From positions 1 to 61,356 of IMG/VR virus record IMGVR_UViG_3300048580_000637: a stretch of DNA of 61,356 bases, one strand, 5' to 3'. Source of the DNA: a virus. Shown piece after piece: positions 41,733-49,029 of the stretch. How positions within the stretch are numbered: the first letter of the stretch is position 1; each line of letters opens with the position of its first letter. A model generated the notes under the pieces. It did not search any database, had not been told where the DNA came from, and was given only the letters and a program-made list of their open reading frames with translations. Position numbers and translations under genes: made by a program.

Positions 41733-42793
41733 CCTGCAATCTACTTAACAAGTCAAGCCGATTGTTACAAAAACCAGTAAATGCGATGGTGAAGGTAGCT
41801 TTTTCCTTGCAATCTACTTAACAAGTCAAGCCGATTGTTACCCTTAGTGGCGAAGGTTTCCCCTGAGATGAAGCGTCACTTGCAATCTACTTAACAAGTC
41901 AAGCCGATTGTTACGAAAAGCGAGGGGAAACCGCGGCCACAATCTTAAGAGACTTGCAATCTACTTAACAAGTCAAGCCGATTGTTACTGTGGGGAGGGT
42001 TCCCCAGATTGTCGGTATAGTACCCTTGCAATCTACTTAACAAGTCAAGCCGATTGTTACGGAAAAGGAAAGATTCACTTGACAGATTCCAAGAGAAACT
42101 TGCAATCTACTTAACAAGTCAAGCCGATTGTTACCCCGATCGACCGCGAGTCTCTCTCGACAAAGGGGCTTGCAATCTACTTAACAAGTCAAGCCGATTG
42201 TTACCTGATTTTGATAACGTTGATTGGCACTGGATAGGTCTTCTTGCAATCTACTTAACAAGTCAAGCCGATTGTTACTAGATGAAATTTTGGCCGCAAT
42301 TGCTATAAGTAACCCACTTGCAATCTACTTAACAAGTCAAGCCGATTGTTACTTCGCGGTTTATCAGGCTTAAAACACCCCCATTGTGCTTGCAATCTAC
42401 TTGACAAGTCAAGCCGATTGTTACTAACTGATTAAGATCATCGGAGTAGTACACTTCTGTCCTACTTGCAATCTACTTAACAAGTCAAGCCGATTGTTAC
42501 CAATTGCCTCGATAATTTGATCCTTAGTTGCCCCTTCATCCTTGCAATCTACTTAACAAGTCAAGCCGATTGTTACCAGTTACCGGCTAGAGTGCCGGGA
42601 GTGTGGACGGTTCCAAACTTGCAATCTACTTAACAAGTCAAGCCGATTGTTACAGGTTCATTTTGGCAAAATAAGCCAAAATGACGCGCTTGCAATCTAC
42701 TTAACAAGTCAAGCCGATTGTTACTGGGAATACAATTTTGATCGCTCAAGTGCCGGTCTTGCAATCTACTTAACAAGTCAAGCCGATTGTTAC
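41733..42793 (-). CRISPR. CRISPR array 1: 15 repeats (36 bp), 14 spacers
   Basis: Repeat on the + strand starts CTTGCAATCTACTTAACAAG and ends GCCGATTGTTAC. Starts: 41733, 41806, 41879, 41953, 42025, 42099, 42169, 42243, 42317, 42389, 42465, 42541, 42618, 42689, 42758. Spacers 33-41 bp. All repeats are identical except one base change at 41733 and A-to-G at 42389. Minus-strand transcription is likely, since effector 1 runs into the array and the altered terminal repeat is distal. The repeat can form CTTGAC / GTTAAG hairpin. The final repeat overlaps the effector's stop codon. No separate leader is seen. Confidence 0.97.
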
Positions 42794-44475
42794 CCAGTCT
42801 CCCAGAGTGTAAGCTGCGTATAGTCTGCGTTGACTGTTTGCGCGGGTTGCGAGTGGATCGACCTTTTCCTTGTTTTTTTCTTAGGTGTCACTGGCTCGGA
42901 GGTCAAAACCAGTAAGGTTTCGAGGGTTTCTTCCCCAAGTAACAATCGGCTGGACTTGTCAAGTAATTCCTCCTGCGCTGATTCCTTATCGAAATCCTTC
43001 AGAGGCTTAACTTCCCCGGTGCAAGCCGGGTAGCTTCTTACGAAGTCTGCTTTCCCTAAGATGTTGATTGCGGCGGCCACATCTCTGGGTAAAGTACATC
43101 CACACTCTAAACATTTATGGGTGCGGGTTGATAAACTTTTTTTAACACGATTGCCACAGCGAGGACAATCCTGACTGGTGTAAGCTGGTTGAACTTTGAT
43201 AAACTCTCGGTTGGGAGTTTTCATTTTCGTTTCAAGAAAACCAGTTAATTGTCCTAAACTAGCATCAGCAAAGGATTTATTTAATCCCCCTTTGGCTTTC
43301 GCGTTATTGCGTTCGTAGCCTTTACCGTCTTCTCTTTTTTTCGGTTTAGGTCGTCGCATTAAATTCTTTAAGTTGAGGTCTTCTACGGCTACAGCGCCAT
43401 GATTTCTAGCAATATCGGTACTTAAGGCATGATTAAATCCTTTGCGTTGTCTTGCTATTTTTTCGTGAGTTTTGGCAACTTTAGCACGAGTTTTAGCGAG
43501 ATTTTTGCCGTCTTTATTTTCCCCTGCTTTATACTGTCTAGCGGTTTTTCTTTGCAGTTTTGCTAGTCTTTTTTGCTGTTTTCTATAGTATTTGGGCGGG
43601 TCAATTTGTTGGCCGTCGCTGGTACTAATTATATATTCTAGTCCTACGTCAATACCGATTGCTTTATCGGAATCAGGTAGATCATCTACTTCAAATTCAC
43701 CAAATAGACTTAGATAATATCCCGATGGGTATTTGATAATTGATACGGTAGAGGCTTTTCTGTCACCCCACCGAATATCTAAGGTATTGTTGATAATTTT
43801 TAAATCGCCTAATGTTTTGCCACAGCTACCTATAGATATTTTATCCCCTTTTCTAACAGCGCAATCGCTGATCTCAGAATAAAGAGATTTAATTTTATCT
43901 TCTTTTCTTTTAAATCTAGGAAGTTTTCTGTCTAAATTCTTTTTATCGAGTTTGGTGTAAGCTTTCCAAGAATCAGCAAGCTTTTTTAAAACCCCTTTGA
44001 CAAAAGCCATAGGGATGTCCTTGCATAGCTCTGGACATTTTTCTTTTGTAATACAGCCACATAACCCAAAATAATTATCAGATTTTAACCGCCGTTGAAT
44101 AGGGATATGGACAGGATAAGAGTGACCTGCTTTTTGTCTTTTTTCTCTAGCTATCTGTATTTTAACTTTTTGCTTGCCAGTTAAATATTTGGGGGTGTAA
44201 AGGGGATTAGGAAGGGATTTACCTTTTTCGTTTTTCAGGGAGTCAATAAATTGAGGTTTTTTAGCTAAACGACGTTTAACCCGTTTAACTGGTTTTCCTG
44301 TTATTTTCTCAATCTCGTCGTAATACTTATTAAGCTGATATTCCATCAGTAGCTCTAGCCCAAAATTCCAGACAGCTTTAAGCTCGTCCATCCAGCGATC
44401 AATATAGGCTCGCTGAGTAGCATTAAGGTTAAGCTTTATGTCCGCAATAGTTTTCTTGACTAGCATGGCTCTCAT
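42790..44475 (-). CDS. TnpB-derived miniature Cas12-like effector 1 (561 aa)
   Basis: RuvC triad is intact: D276 (AIGIDVGLEY), E365 (VAVEDLNLKN), D465 (LPRDVAAAINIL). A zinc ribbon (CPRCG...CLECGC) lies between the last two. The N-terminal ~270 residues form a TnpB-like WED/REC region with extra Cys (CGCITKEKCPELC). The 561 aa exceed TnpB (~400) and match type V-U/compact Cas12 effectors, perhaps V-U2. It would be an RNA-guided DNA nuclease. Stop TAA is inside the first repeat; the C-terminal extension contains the anti-repeat (42939-42965) and ends TLWETG, like effector 2's QLTIWDLLA. No tnpA. Confidence 0.85.
   Translation of the reverse strand: MRAMLVKKTIADIKLNLNATQRAYIDRWMDELKAVWNFGLELLMEYQLNKYYDEIEKITGKPVKRVKRRLAKKPQFIDSLKNEKGKSLPNPLYTPKYLTGKQKVKIQIAREKRQKAGHSYPVHIPIQRRLKSDNYFGLCGCITKEKCPELCKDIPMAFVKGVLKKLADSWKAYTKLDKKNLDRKLPRFKRKEDKIKSLYSEISDCAVRKGDKISIGSCGKTLGDLKIINNTLDIRWGDRKASTVSIIKYPSGYYLSLFGEFEVDDLPDSDKAIGIDVGLEYIISTSDGQQIDPPKYYRKQQKRLAKLQRKTARQYKAGENKDGKNLAKTRAKVAKTHEKIARQRKGFNHALSTDIARNHGAVAVEDLNLKNLMRRPKPKKREDGKGYERNNAKAKGGLNKSFADASLGQLTGFLETKMKTPNREFIKVQPAYTSQDCPRCGNRVKKSLSTRTHKCLECGCTLPRDVAAAINILGKADFVRSYPACTGEVKPLKDFDKESAQEELLDKSSRLLLGEETLETLLVLTSEPVTPKKKTRKRSIHSQPAQTVNADYTQLTLWETG
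42939..42965 (-). promoter_or_regulatory. tracrRNA-like anti-repeat inside effector 1 coding sequence
   Basis: On the + strand GTAACAATCGGCT-G-GACTTGT-C-AAGTA equals the array-1 repeat read on its minus strand, with two differences in 27 nt. Effector mRNA and crRNA therefore would pair over 13 bp, one mismatch, 7 bp, one G-U wobble and 5 bp. It encodes LLDKSSRLLL in the C-terminal extension, about 150 nt before the stop/array start. Confidence 0.85.
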
Positions 44476-44596
44476 GGATCGACCTTCCTTTATTCTTATT
44501 TAAATCTACCACAACCCTACTAGAAATGTCAAGTAAAAAGTCTAAAGATTTTTTGGGATACCAGTTCCCACATCAGAACCTGTAGCCCAACCCTTA
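44466..44596. repeat. 131-bp perfect direct repeat, copy 1 (partner 47361-47491)
   Basis: Identical over 131 bp, 2,895 bp apart. Covers the start codon region of each effector (MRA), RBS AGGAAGG, promoter and the last 18 codons of the 122-aa gene that lies upstream of effector 2. In this copy those codons (44542-44596) are a stranded fragment, so copy 1 derives from copy 2. Confidence 0.95.
44503..44532 (-). promoter_or_regulatory. promoter of effector 1/array 1
   Basis: Minus-strand TTGACA (44532-44527), 18 bp, TAGATT (44508-44503), then RBS AGGAAGG (44489-44483) 7 nt before the ATG. Inside the 131-bp repeat and identical to that of effector 2. No promoter is needed at the array since it adjoins the stop codon. 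Confidence 0.65.
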
Positions 44597-44675
44597 GTTA
44601 GGCTAACCATGTTCCCAAGAGAAATCCTAGTAATAAAGTTGGTATTCCAATAAGATAAATTTCGTGATTTATTAT

Positions 44676-44963
44676 TTATTCTTTATAATTATTAATAGTT
44701 TCCCAGAAATAAATCTCTGCTAGTAATTTATTTCTTTTAAGTATTAGTTTTTGCCAAAAACGAAAACTTTCAAAAAAGTTATCCCATCCACGAGGGACAT
44801 CAACAAAAATACTATCTAAAATGATAAGTAGATACCTCTCGACAAAATTGCGTATTGTTAAGATTAAAGAACGTGGTTTTATTTCCATTTCTTTTAGTTC
44901 CGCTTTGGTTAATTTTTTCCTTAAAAATTGACTAATCTTTTTATCTAGTTGTGTTTGATTCAT
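44676..44963 (-). CDS. hypothetical helical protein between the two CRISPR units (95 aa)
   Basis: A mainly helical protein (MNQTQLDKKISQFLRKKLTKAELKE...) with a hydrophobic middle (IRNFVERYLLIILDSIFVDV) that may be amphipathic or membrane-associated. Lies just downstream of array 2 on the same strand, so may be expressed with it. No family recognised; not a cas1/cas2 gene. Confidence 0.5.
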   Translation of the reverse strand: MNQTQLDKKISQFLRKKLTKAELKEMEIKPRSLILTIRNFVERYLLIILDSIFVDVPRGWDNFFESFRFWQKLILKRNKLLAEIYFWETINNYKE

Positions 44964-44987
44964 TGTTTTTTTCGGGTTTAATATTTA

Positions 44988-45383
44988 GTTTAATCTTAAT
45001 AAGGCTTAAGCTTAATTGTTTCACTCAAAATCACCCATAGGATGATATTAAGATGGTACGTTTCAATCCCTAATAAGGATTAAGGTTAATTGCTTTAACA
45101 TATTAATTTGCAAACAATAGCTTCAGATGAAGTTTCAATCTCTAATAAGGCTTAAGGTTAATTGCTTCATCGCCTAGACTTGAAATAATTCTCAATGATT
45201 ACATCGTTTCAATCCCTAATAAAGCTTAAGCTTAATTGCTTCTGTTAAAGGGGAAAAATTGTCATCATACCGTGAGTTTCAACCCCTAATAAGGATTAAG
45301 CTTAATTGCTTCGCTAATTGCGACCGGGTTAATTGGGACTACATTGGTTTCAACCCCTAATAAGGCTTAAGCTTAATTGCTTC
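44988..45383 (-). CRISPR. CRISPR array 2: 6 repeats (37 bp), 5 spacers
   Basis: Repeat on the + strand starts GTTTCAA(T/C)CCCTAATAAGG and ends TTAATTGCTTC. Starts: 44988 (degenerate, 35 nt), 45060, 45132, 45206, 45276, 45347. Spacers 33-37 bp, AT-rich. Repeats vary at several positions, best conserved near the effector and decayed at the far end, so the leader side faces effector 2 and transcription is minus. On that strand the repeat ends GGTTGAAAC, the common CRISPR 3' end. 97 bp separate it from the effector 2 stop. Confidence 0.92.
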
Positions 45384-45424
45384 CCATCTTCTTTTAGCCC
45401 TTGATGTAAAAGGGTTTCGGGTAA

Positions 45425-45536
45425 GGATTGCGCCCCATTCGCTAAAATTTAGTTTTCAAGGTTCTGCTCATTCCAAAAAATCAGGCTAGTAAATCCCAGA
45501 TCGTAAGTTGGTCGGGGTTTTCGGGGATTGCGCCCC
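45425..45536. repeat. 12-bp direct repeat across effector 2 stop/leader
   Basis: GGATTGCGCCCC occurs at 45425-45436 (between effector stop and array) and 45525-45536 (effector 3' coding end), exactly 100 bp apart, each preceded by TTTCGGG-like sequence. On the minus strand the second forms CGGGG / CCCCG around CGCAAT. It may be part of a structured guide-scaffold RNA. Confidence 0.6.
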
Positions 45537-47370
45537 GTGATTTTTTAGAACTTCGCTTAGATGCCTTATTGGGTAAGGCTTTCGGGTTATTTATGCCGTG
45601 GCTATCCTCGCACGGCTGAGGTGGGGCGGAAAGAAAAATAAGGGATTGCGAGTCATTCTCGGACTGAGTAGGTATGCGATTCCCTTCCTGCTTCATCTGC
45701 TTACTGATCGAGTGTTCGGCATTCTCTATCGGCGCGTCCCCGATAGACTCTTGATTTGCATCAAGATCAGGCGTGAATTCCCTCGCTAAACCGAGGTATT
45801 TTCCAATCAAAGAGACAGGAAACTTGATTAAAGAGCCAATCGCTCTTAAAAACTCATCTCGTAAGCCACGAATCAGAATATTTGCGGCGGCATTCTGATC
45901 GGCGTGGGCTTCGTAACCACAGCTAGTGCATTTAAACTTTGATTGACTAACGCGGTTAGCTTTATTAATATTACCACAATTGAAGCAAGTTTGTGAAGTA
46001 TGTTTAGGATTAACTCGGATCACTTTTCTGCCACGTTCTTTGGCTTTATTCTCGATGAACGTGCGAAGTTGACCGATAGCATTATCAAGCAATACTTTAT
46101 TTAATCCAGACTTTCTTTTTTTGCCATTCTGTTTATAGCCATTGCCGTCTTCCTTTTCTTTAGGTTTTGCGGCGGCTGTCATGTTTTTTAGTTTTAAATC
46201 TTCTAAAATAACTGATTGATATTCGCTGGTTATTTTATGGGCTAATTGGGCATTTCTCCCTTTTCTTTGACGGGCTATTTTCTCATGAACACGGGCAAGT
46301 TTAGCGTAAGTTTTACGCTGATTATTAGAGTTATCTTTTTGTCTAGAAGCTTGACGTTGCAATCGGTTAAGTCGCTTTTTCTGAATTTTTGCGTAGCGTT
46401 TAGCTTCTGATTGTCTCCCTAAGTCATCGGTAAATATTGCTACAGCACCCATATCTAACCCGACACACTTATCAGATTCTTTGTAGATCGTGTCGTCAGT
46501 TTCGATTTCGATAGTTAGCTGTAAATAATATCCCGTCGCTTTACGAGTAATTTTAGCCATTCGGGGAGCTTTCCCTTGCAATCGATCAAGTCCCCGTACT
46601 TTCAGTAATCCTATCTTTGAAGAAACAATAACTCCATTAGATTTAATCTTTATAGTTTCAGGTTGACCGTTAACAAGAGTCTCTACCTTATCCCGTCTTC
46701 CTTTAAACTTAGGAACCCCACGAATACCTTTTTTAGCGGCATCGTAAGCGGGTTCAATCACACTTTTAAAAAAGCCTTTTTTAAACTCTGTTTCAATTTC
46801 ACCGATAAATTTTGCTGTATCTTCTCGGAAATAAAAAGCAAGTTTCTGTCTATTAAGATAGTTAACAGCATCCTTATCAATATTTTCAGCATTCATAAAA
46901 CGACGGATAGGAATAGCATCTAAGGGAGTGTACTCTTTTCCGTTACTTGTCTTTTTAAAATAGGCGATTTTACAGCAAGGATTACCGATTAAAAGTTCTT
47001 TCTCTTCATCTTTAAGGGTTTCAAACTCTTTTTCGTCGTAATGCCCAAAATAACTTAACTCCCATATTTCAGGGCTAAACTCATCAAATTTATGTTTTGT
47101 GCGATAATATCTTTGTTTTGATTCTTCCTTAAGTGCGATCGAAAGATTCCAGAGTAACTTACACGCCACTAAAGAACGATCAATCTCTGTGATTTGTTCT
47201 TTAGTAGGATGTATTTTAAATTCTAAGACTTTCCTAGGAGGCTTTTCTTCCTTTGTCTTAGGAGTCTTTTTGACAATACTAAACCTTATATGCCCGTCTT
47301 TAGAACTAGGCGTTTTTTGAATTTGATACTCATCTACTTTACGCTTAACTTTACTTTTTTTGGCTCTCAT
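45481..47370 (-). CDS. TnpB-derived miniature Cas12-like effector 2 (629 aa)
   Basis: Intact RuvC triad: D306 (CVGLDMGAVA), E390 (VILEDLKLKN), D491 (AHADQNAAANIL), with zinc ribbon CFNCG...CTSCGY. The N-terminal ~300 residues are unlike effector 1 in detail; the RuvC half is clearly related (GNGYKQNGKKRKSGLNK vs GKGYERNNAKAKGGLNK). A ~120-aa C-terminal extension ends DQLTIWDLLA. Same promoter, RBS and MRA start as effector 1. Likely a compact type V-U effector using array 2. A partial anti-repeat-like stretch lies at 45555-45573. Confidence 0.85.
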   Translation of the reverse strand: MRAKKSKVKRKVDEYQIQKTPSSKDGHIRFSIVKKTPKTKEEKPPRKVLEFKIHPTKEQITEIDRSLVACKLLWNLSIALKEESKQRYYRTKHKFDEFSPEIWELSYFGHYDEKEFETLKDEEKELLIGNPCCKIAYFKKTSNGKEYTPLDAIPIRRFMNAENIDKDAVNYLNRQKLAFYFREDTAKFIGEIETEFKKGFFKSVIEPAYDAAKKGIRGVPKFKGRRDKVETLVNGQPETIKIKSNGVIVSSKIGLLKVRGLDRLQGKAPRMAKITRKATGYYLQLTIEIETDDTIYKESDKCVGLDMGAVAIFTDDLGRQSEAKRYAKIQKKRLNRLQRQASRQKDNSNNQRKTYAKLARVHEKIARQRKGRNAQLAHKITSEYQSVILEDLKLKNMTAAAKPKEKEDGNGYKQNGKKRKSGLNKVLLDNAIGQLRTFIENKAKERGRKVIRVNPKHTSQTCFNCGNINKANRVSQSKFKCTSCGYEAHADQNAAANILIRGLRDEFLRAIGSLIKFPVSLIGKYLGLAREFTPDLDANQESIGDAPIENAEHSISKQMKQEGNRIPTQSENDSQSLIFLSAPPQPCEDSHGINNPKALPNKASKRSSKKSRGAIPENPDQLTIWDLLA

Positions 47371-47491
47371 GGATCGACCTTCCTTTATTCTTATTTAAAT
47401 CTACCACAACCCTACTAGAAATGTCAAGTAAAAAGTCTAAAGATTTTTTGGGATACCAGTTCCCACATCAGAACCTGTAGCCCAACCCTTA
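47361..47491. repeat. 131-bp perfect direct repeat, copy 2
   Basis: Partner of 44466-44596. Here the segment 47437-47491 is the genuine 3' end of the 122-aa gene, indicating this is the source copy. Confidence 0.95.
47398..47427 (-). promoter_or_regulatory. promoter of effector 2/array 2
   Basis: Minus-strand TTGACA (47427-47422), 18 bp, TAGATT (47403-47398) in the 131-bp repeat. Overlaps the 37-bp motif also present before the 122-aa gene. Confidence 0.65.
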
Positions 47492-47805
47492 TAAAAGTTA
47501 AAGGCGGTAGTATCAATATAAAGGGGAAAACCTATAGCTTCCCAACAGTATAATAATCTTGGCACATCAACAATCTGAGACTTATAATTTAATCCTGTTT
47601 CAGTGATGATAAATTTTTCAAAAATCTCTGGGGCAACTAAAACAGAACAATAGCTAGTATCGTTAAATTTACCAGATTTTTTGGCTAATTCAGAAGTAAT
47701 TGCGATCAAAATCTCTTTTGTAAGTAATCTTTCTTGCGATATATTGCAACTATCTAAGTTAGTCCAAGCGGTAAATTTAACATAATTAGATCGGGAATTA
47801 AACAT
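47437..47805 (-). CDS. hypothetical protein, 122 aa, first gene of the effector operon
   Basis: Located 66 nt upstream of effector 2's start and under the same type of promoter. The protein (MFNSRSNYVKFTAWTNLDSC...) ends YKGWATGSDVGTGIPKNL, a segment whose DNA is duplicated upstream of effector 1. No family recognised. Conserved co-location with the effector could mean an accessory or regulatory role, or just hitch-hiking. Confidence 0.6.
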   Translation of the reverse strand: MFNSRSNYVKFTAWTNLDSCNISQERLLTKEILIAITSELAKKSGKFNDTSYCSVLVAPEIFEKFIITETGLNYKSQIVDVPRLLYCWEAIGFPLYIDTTAFNFYKGWATGSDVGTGIPKNL

Positions 47806-47849
47806 AACTTATAGCAGAAAAAGGTGCTAAACTATATTTGACTAACTTA

Positions 47850-47879
47850 AATCTACCATAAACCTACTAGAAATGTCAA
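47850..47879 (-). promoter_or_regulatory. third copy of the effector-type promoter
   Basis: Minus-strand TTGACA (47879-47874), 18 bp, TAGATT (47855-47850). Over 37 bp it matches the two effector promoters at all but about four positions (CTACTAGAAATGTCAA core on the + strand). It overlaps the start codon of the divergent RHH gene. Confidence 0.65.
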
Positions 47880-48025
47880 ATGAAAATAAGGATATAGATT
47901 ATTATCCTCTCAATGCCCGTATCTCGATCCCCGAAGAGAAAAAGCTAAAAAACTACTGTAAAGCCCAAAAGCGGTCAATAACCGAGGTAGTCCGGGAATT
48001 GATTAGAAGTTTACCCGATGACTGA
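47873..48025 (+). CDS. ribbon-helix-helix (CopG/Arc-type) protein, 50 aa
   Basis: YPLNARISIPEEKKLKNYCKAQKRSITEVVRELIRSLP has the RHH layout: one beta strand (NARISIP), helix, turn S-I-T-E-V-V-R-E-L-I. Its start overlaps the promoter driving the effector operon in the other direction, and a strong terminator follows. A natural candidate for a repressor of the three identical-type promoters; function inferred. Confidence 0.7.
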   Translation: MSNENKDIDYYPLNARISIPEEKKLKNYCKAQKRSITEVVRELIRSLPDD

Positions 48026-48057
48026 TACTCAAGAGTGTTGTCGGAATAGCCAACACA

Positions 48058-48087
48058 AAAAGTGCCAGTTCATAGACTGGCACTTTT
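48058..48087. terminator. bidirectional intrinsic terminator
   Basis: An 11-bp stem (AAAAGTGCCAG / CTGGCACTTTT) with an 8-nt loop between the convergent RHH and Rha-type genes; A-run and T-run flanks allow termination in both directions. Confidence 0.85.
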
Positions 48088-48091
48088 AACT

Positions 48092-48838
48092 TTATTCCCC
48101 AATTAATAGTTGACGGTTTCTAGCCTTAGAAAAAAGCTGCTTAACTTCCTTGAGGTTTTCGGTGGGGACATAGGATGCTTGATTAACTCGCAACCCCTGA
48201 CACACTAAATGAGAGTGTCCATTCTTCTCTAACCAACGCTCTAACTCTCTTCCAGACTTGAATCCTAGTTCTTTCCCTAACTCAGCAGTAGAACGACCCT
48301 CAAAACTCACGTTTCGTCCGTTTTTACAAATAATTGTCTCAGTAATTTTTTCAACCTTCTCGATCACAATATCTGGACGGCCATCTAACAAGGCTAAAAC
48401 CTCAGCACCATGTATTAATCGAATTGCGTCACGCCGATCCATGTAGTAGGTTTTGGCTTTTGTCAGTTCTAACTCAAGTTCTAATTCTCGAATACGTCCA
48501 CTTTGAGCGGGGATTACTTCTTTGATAAGTTGCTTTGCTTGACTAAATGCCTTGACTAAGTTGCGCTTACAAGCAATGACCTGCGAAGTATTTCGAGACA
48601 GTGTCATCAAAAAAGTTGCTTGCTCTTCATTCAGGTAGCAGTAACGCTCAGGACGACCGCCGCTAGAGCCTTCTAGGGGTTTCGACATTTGAAATGCGAC
48701 AACTCCAAACTCTTGAATCTCGTCAATGTATTTTTCTATGGTTTGACGCAAGGCGCGGTGTTCAATCCCCAACTCATCAGCAATCAAACGAGAATCAACG
48801 ACAAGACAATCATTCTGTGATACTATTTCAATAGCCAT
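48092..48838 (-). CDS. Rha-family phage regulatory protein, 248 aa
   Basis: I start at ATG 48838 because AGAGG lies 6 nt upstream; a frame from 48913 would run through a hairpin. The N-terminal domain (VVDSRLIADELGIEHRALRQTIEKYIDEI...RYCYLNEEQATFLMTLSRNTSQVIACKRNLVKAF) matches phage Rha proteins. The C-terminal part has a wHTH-like segment (STAELGKELGFKSGRELERWLEKNGHSHLV). It likely regulates late or lysogeny functions. Confidence 0.8.
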   Translation of the reverse strand: MAIEIVSQNDCLVVDSRLIADELGIEHRALRQTIEKYIDEIQEFGVVAFQMSKPLEGSSGGRPERYCYLNEEQATFLMTLSRNTSQVIACKRNLVKAFSQAKQLIKEVIPAQSGRIRELELELELTKAKTYYMDRRDAIRLIHGAEVLALLDGRPDIVIEKVEKITETIICKNGRNVSFEGRSTAELGKELGFKSGRELERWLEKNGHSHLVCQGLRVNQASYVPTENLKEVKQLFSKARNRQLLIGE

Positions 48839-48956
48839 ATTGGCCTCTTGTTCAGGTAATGTGGTTAGTCCCCCGGTACTAACGGGGGCATCGCTACAAT
48901 TGTACCATTTCAAATAGTTGCTTGACGATTCTAGTCAGTAGGAAGAAATAATCAGG

Positions 48957-48989
48957 GAAAGAGGATTAAAATAATCCTCTTTCTTTTTT
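48957..48989 (+). terminator. intrinsic terminator, plus direction
   Basis: 11-bp stem GAAAGAGGATT / AATCCTCTTTC with 5-nt loop, then six T on the plus strand. No plus-strand gene precedes it except read-through; it may shield the 240-bp element and tail operon from the island. Confidence 0.7.
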
Positions 48990-49029
48990 AGTGTCCTATG
49001 CTGGCAGTCATTGTTAGTTTGTAGTTAGA

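Noticed and set aside
41908-42281. Open frames on the + strand giving repeated LAIYLTSQADCY
   Set aside because: They are translations of CRISPR repeats, whose 36-bp length keeps the frame open. They have no ribosome site and span spacers.
45598-45789. Plus-strand frame inside effector 2
   Set aside because: Antisense shadow of the Pro/Ser-rich C-terminal extension with no start signal. The minus frame has clear protein family motifs.
42790-47370. Effectors as ordinary IS200/IS605 TnpB transposons
   Set aside because: No tnpA and no transposon end hairpins seen. Both are larger than TnpB and each adjoins a real array, so the CRISPR reading is preferred, although an evolutionary origin from TnpB is clear.
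48922-48989. Third small RNA unit on the + strand (TTGACG plus terminator)
   Set aside because: No acceptable -10 at the right distance, and the product would be under 40 nt. Only the terminator is reported.
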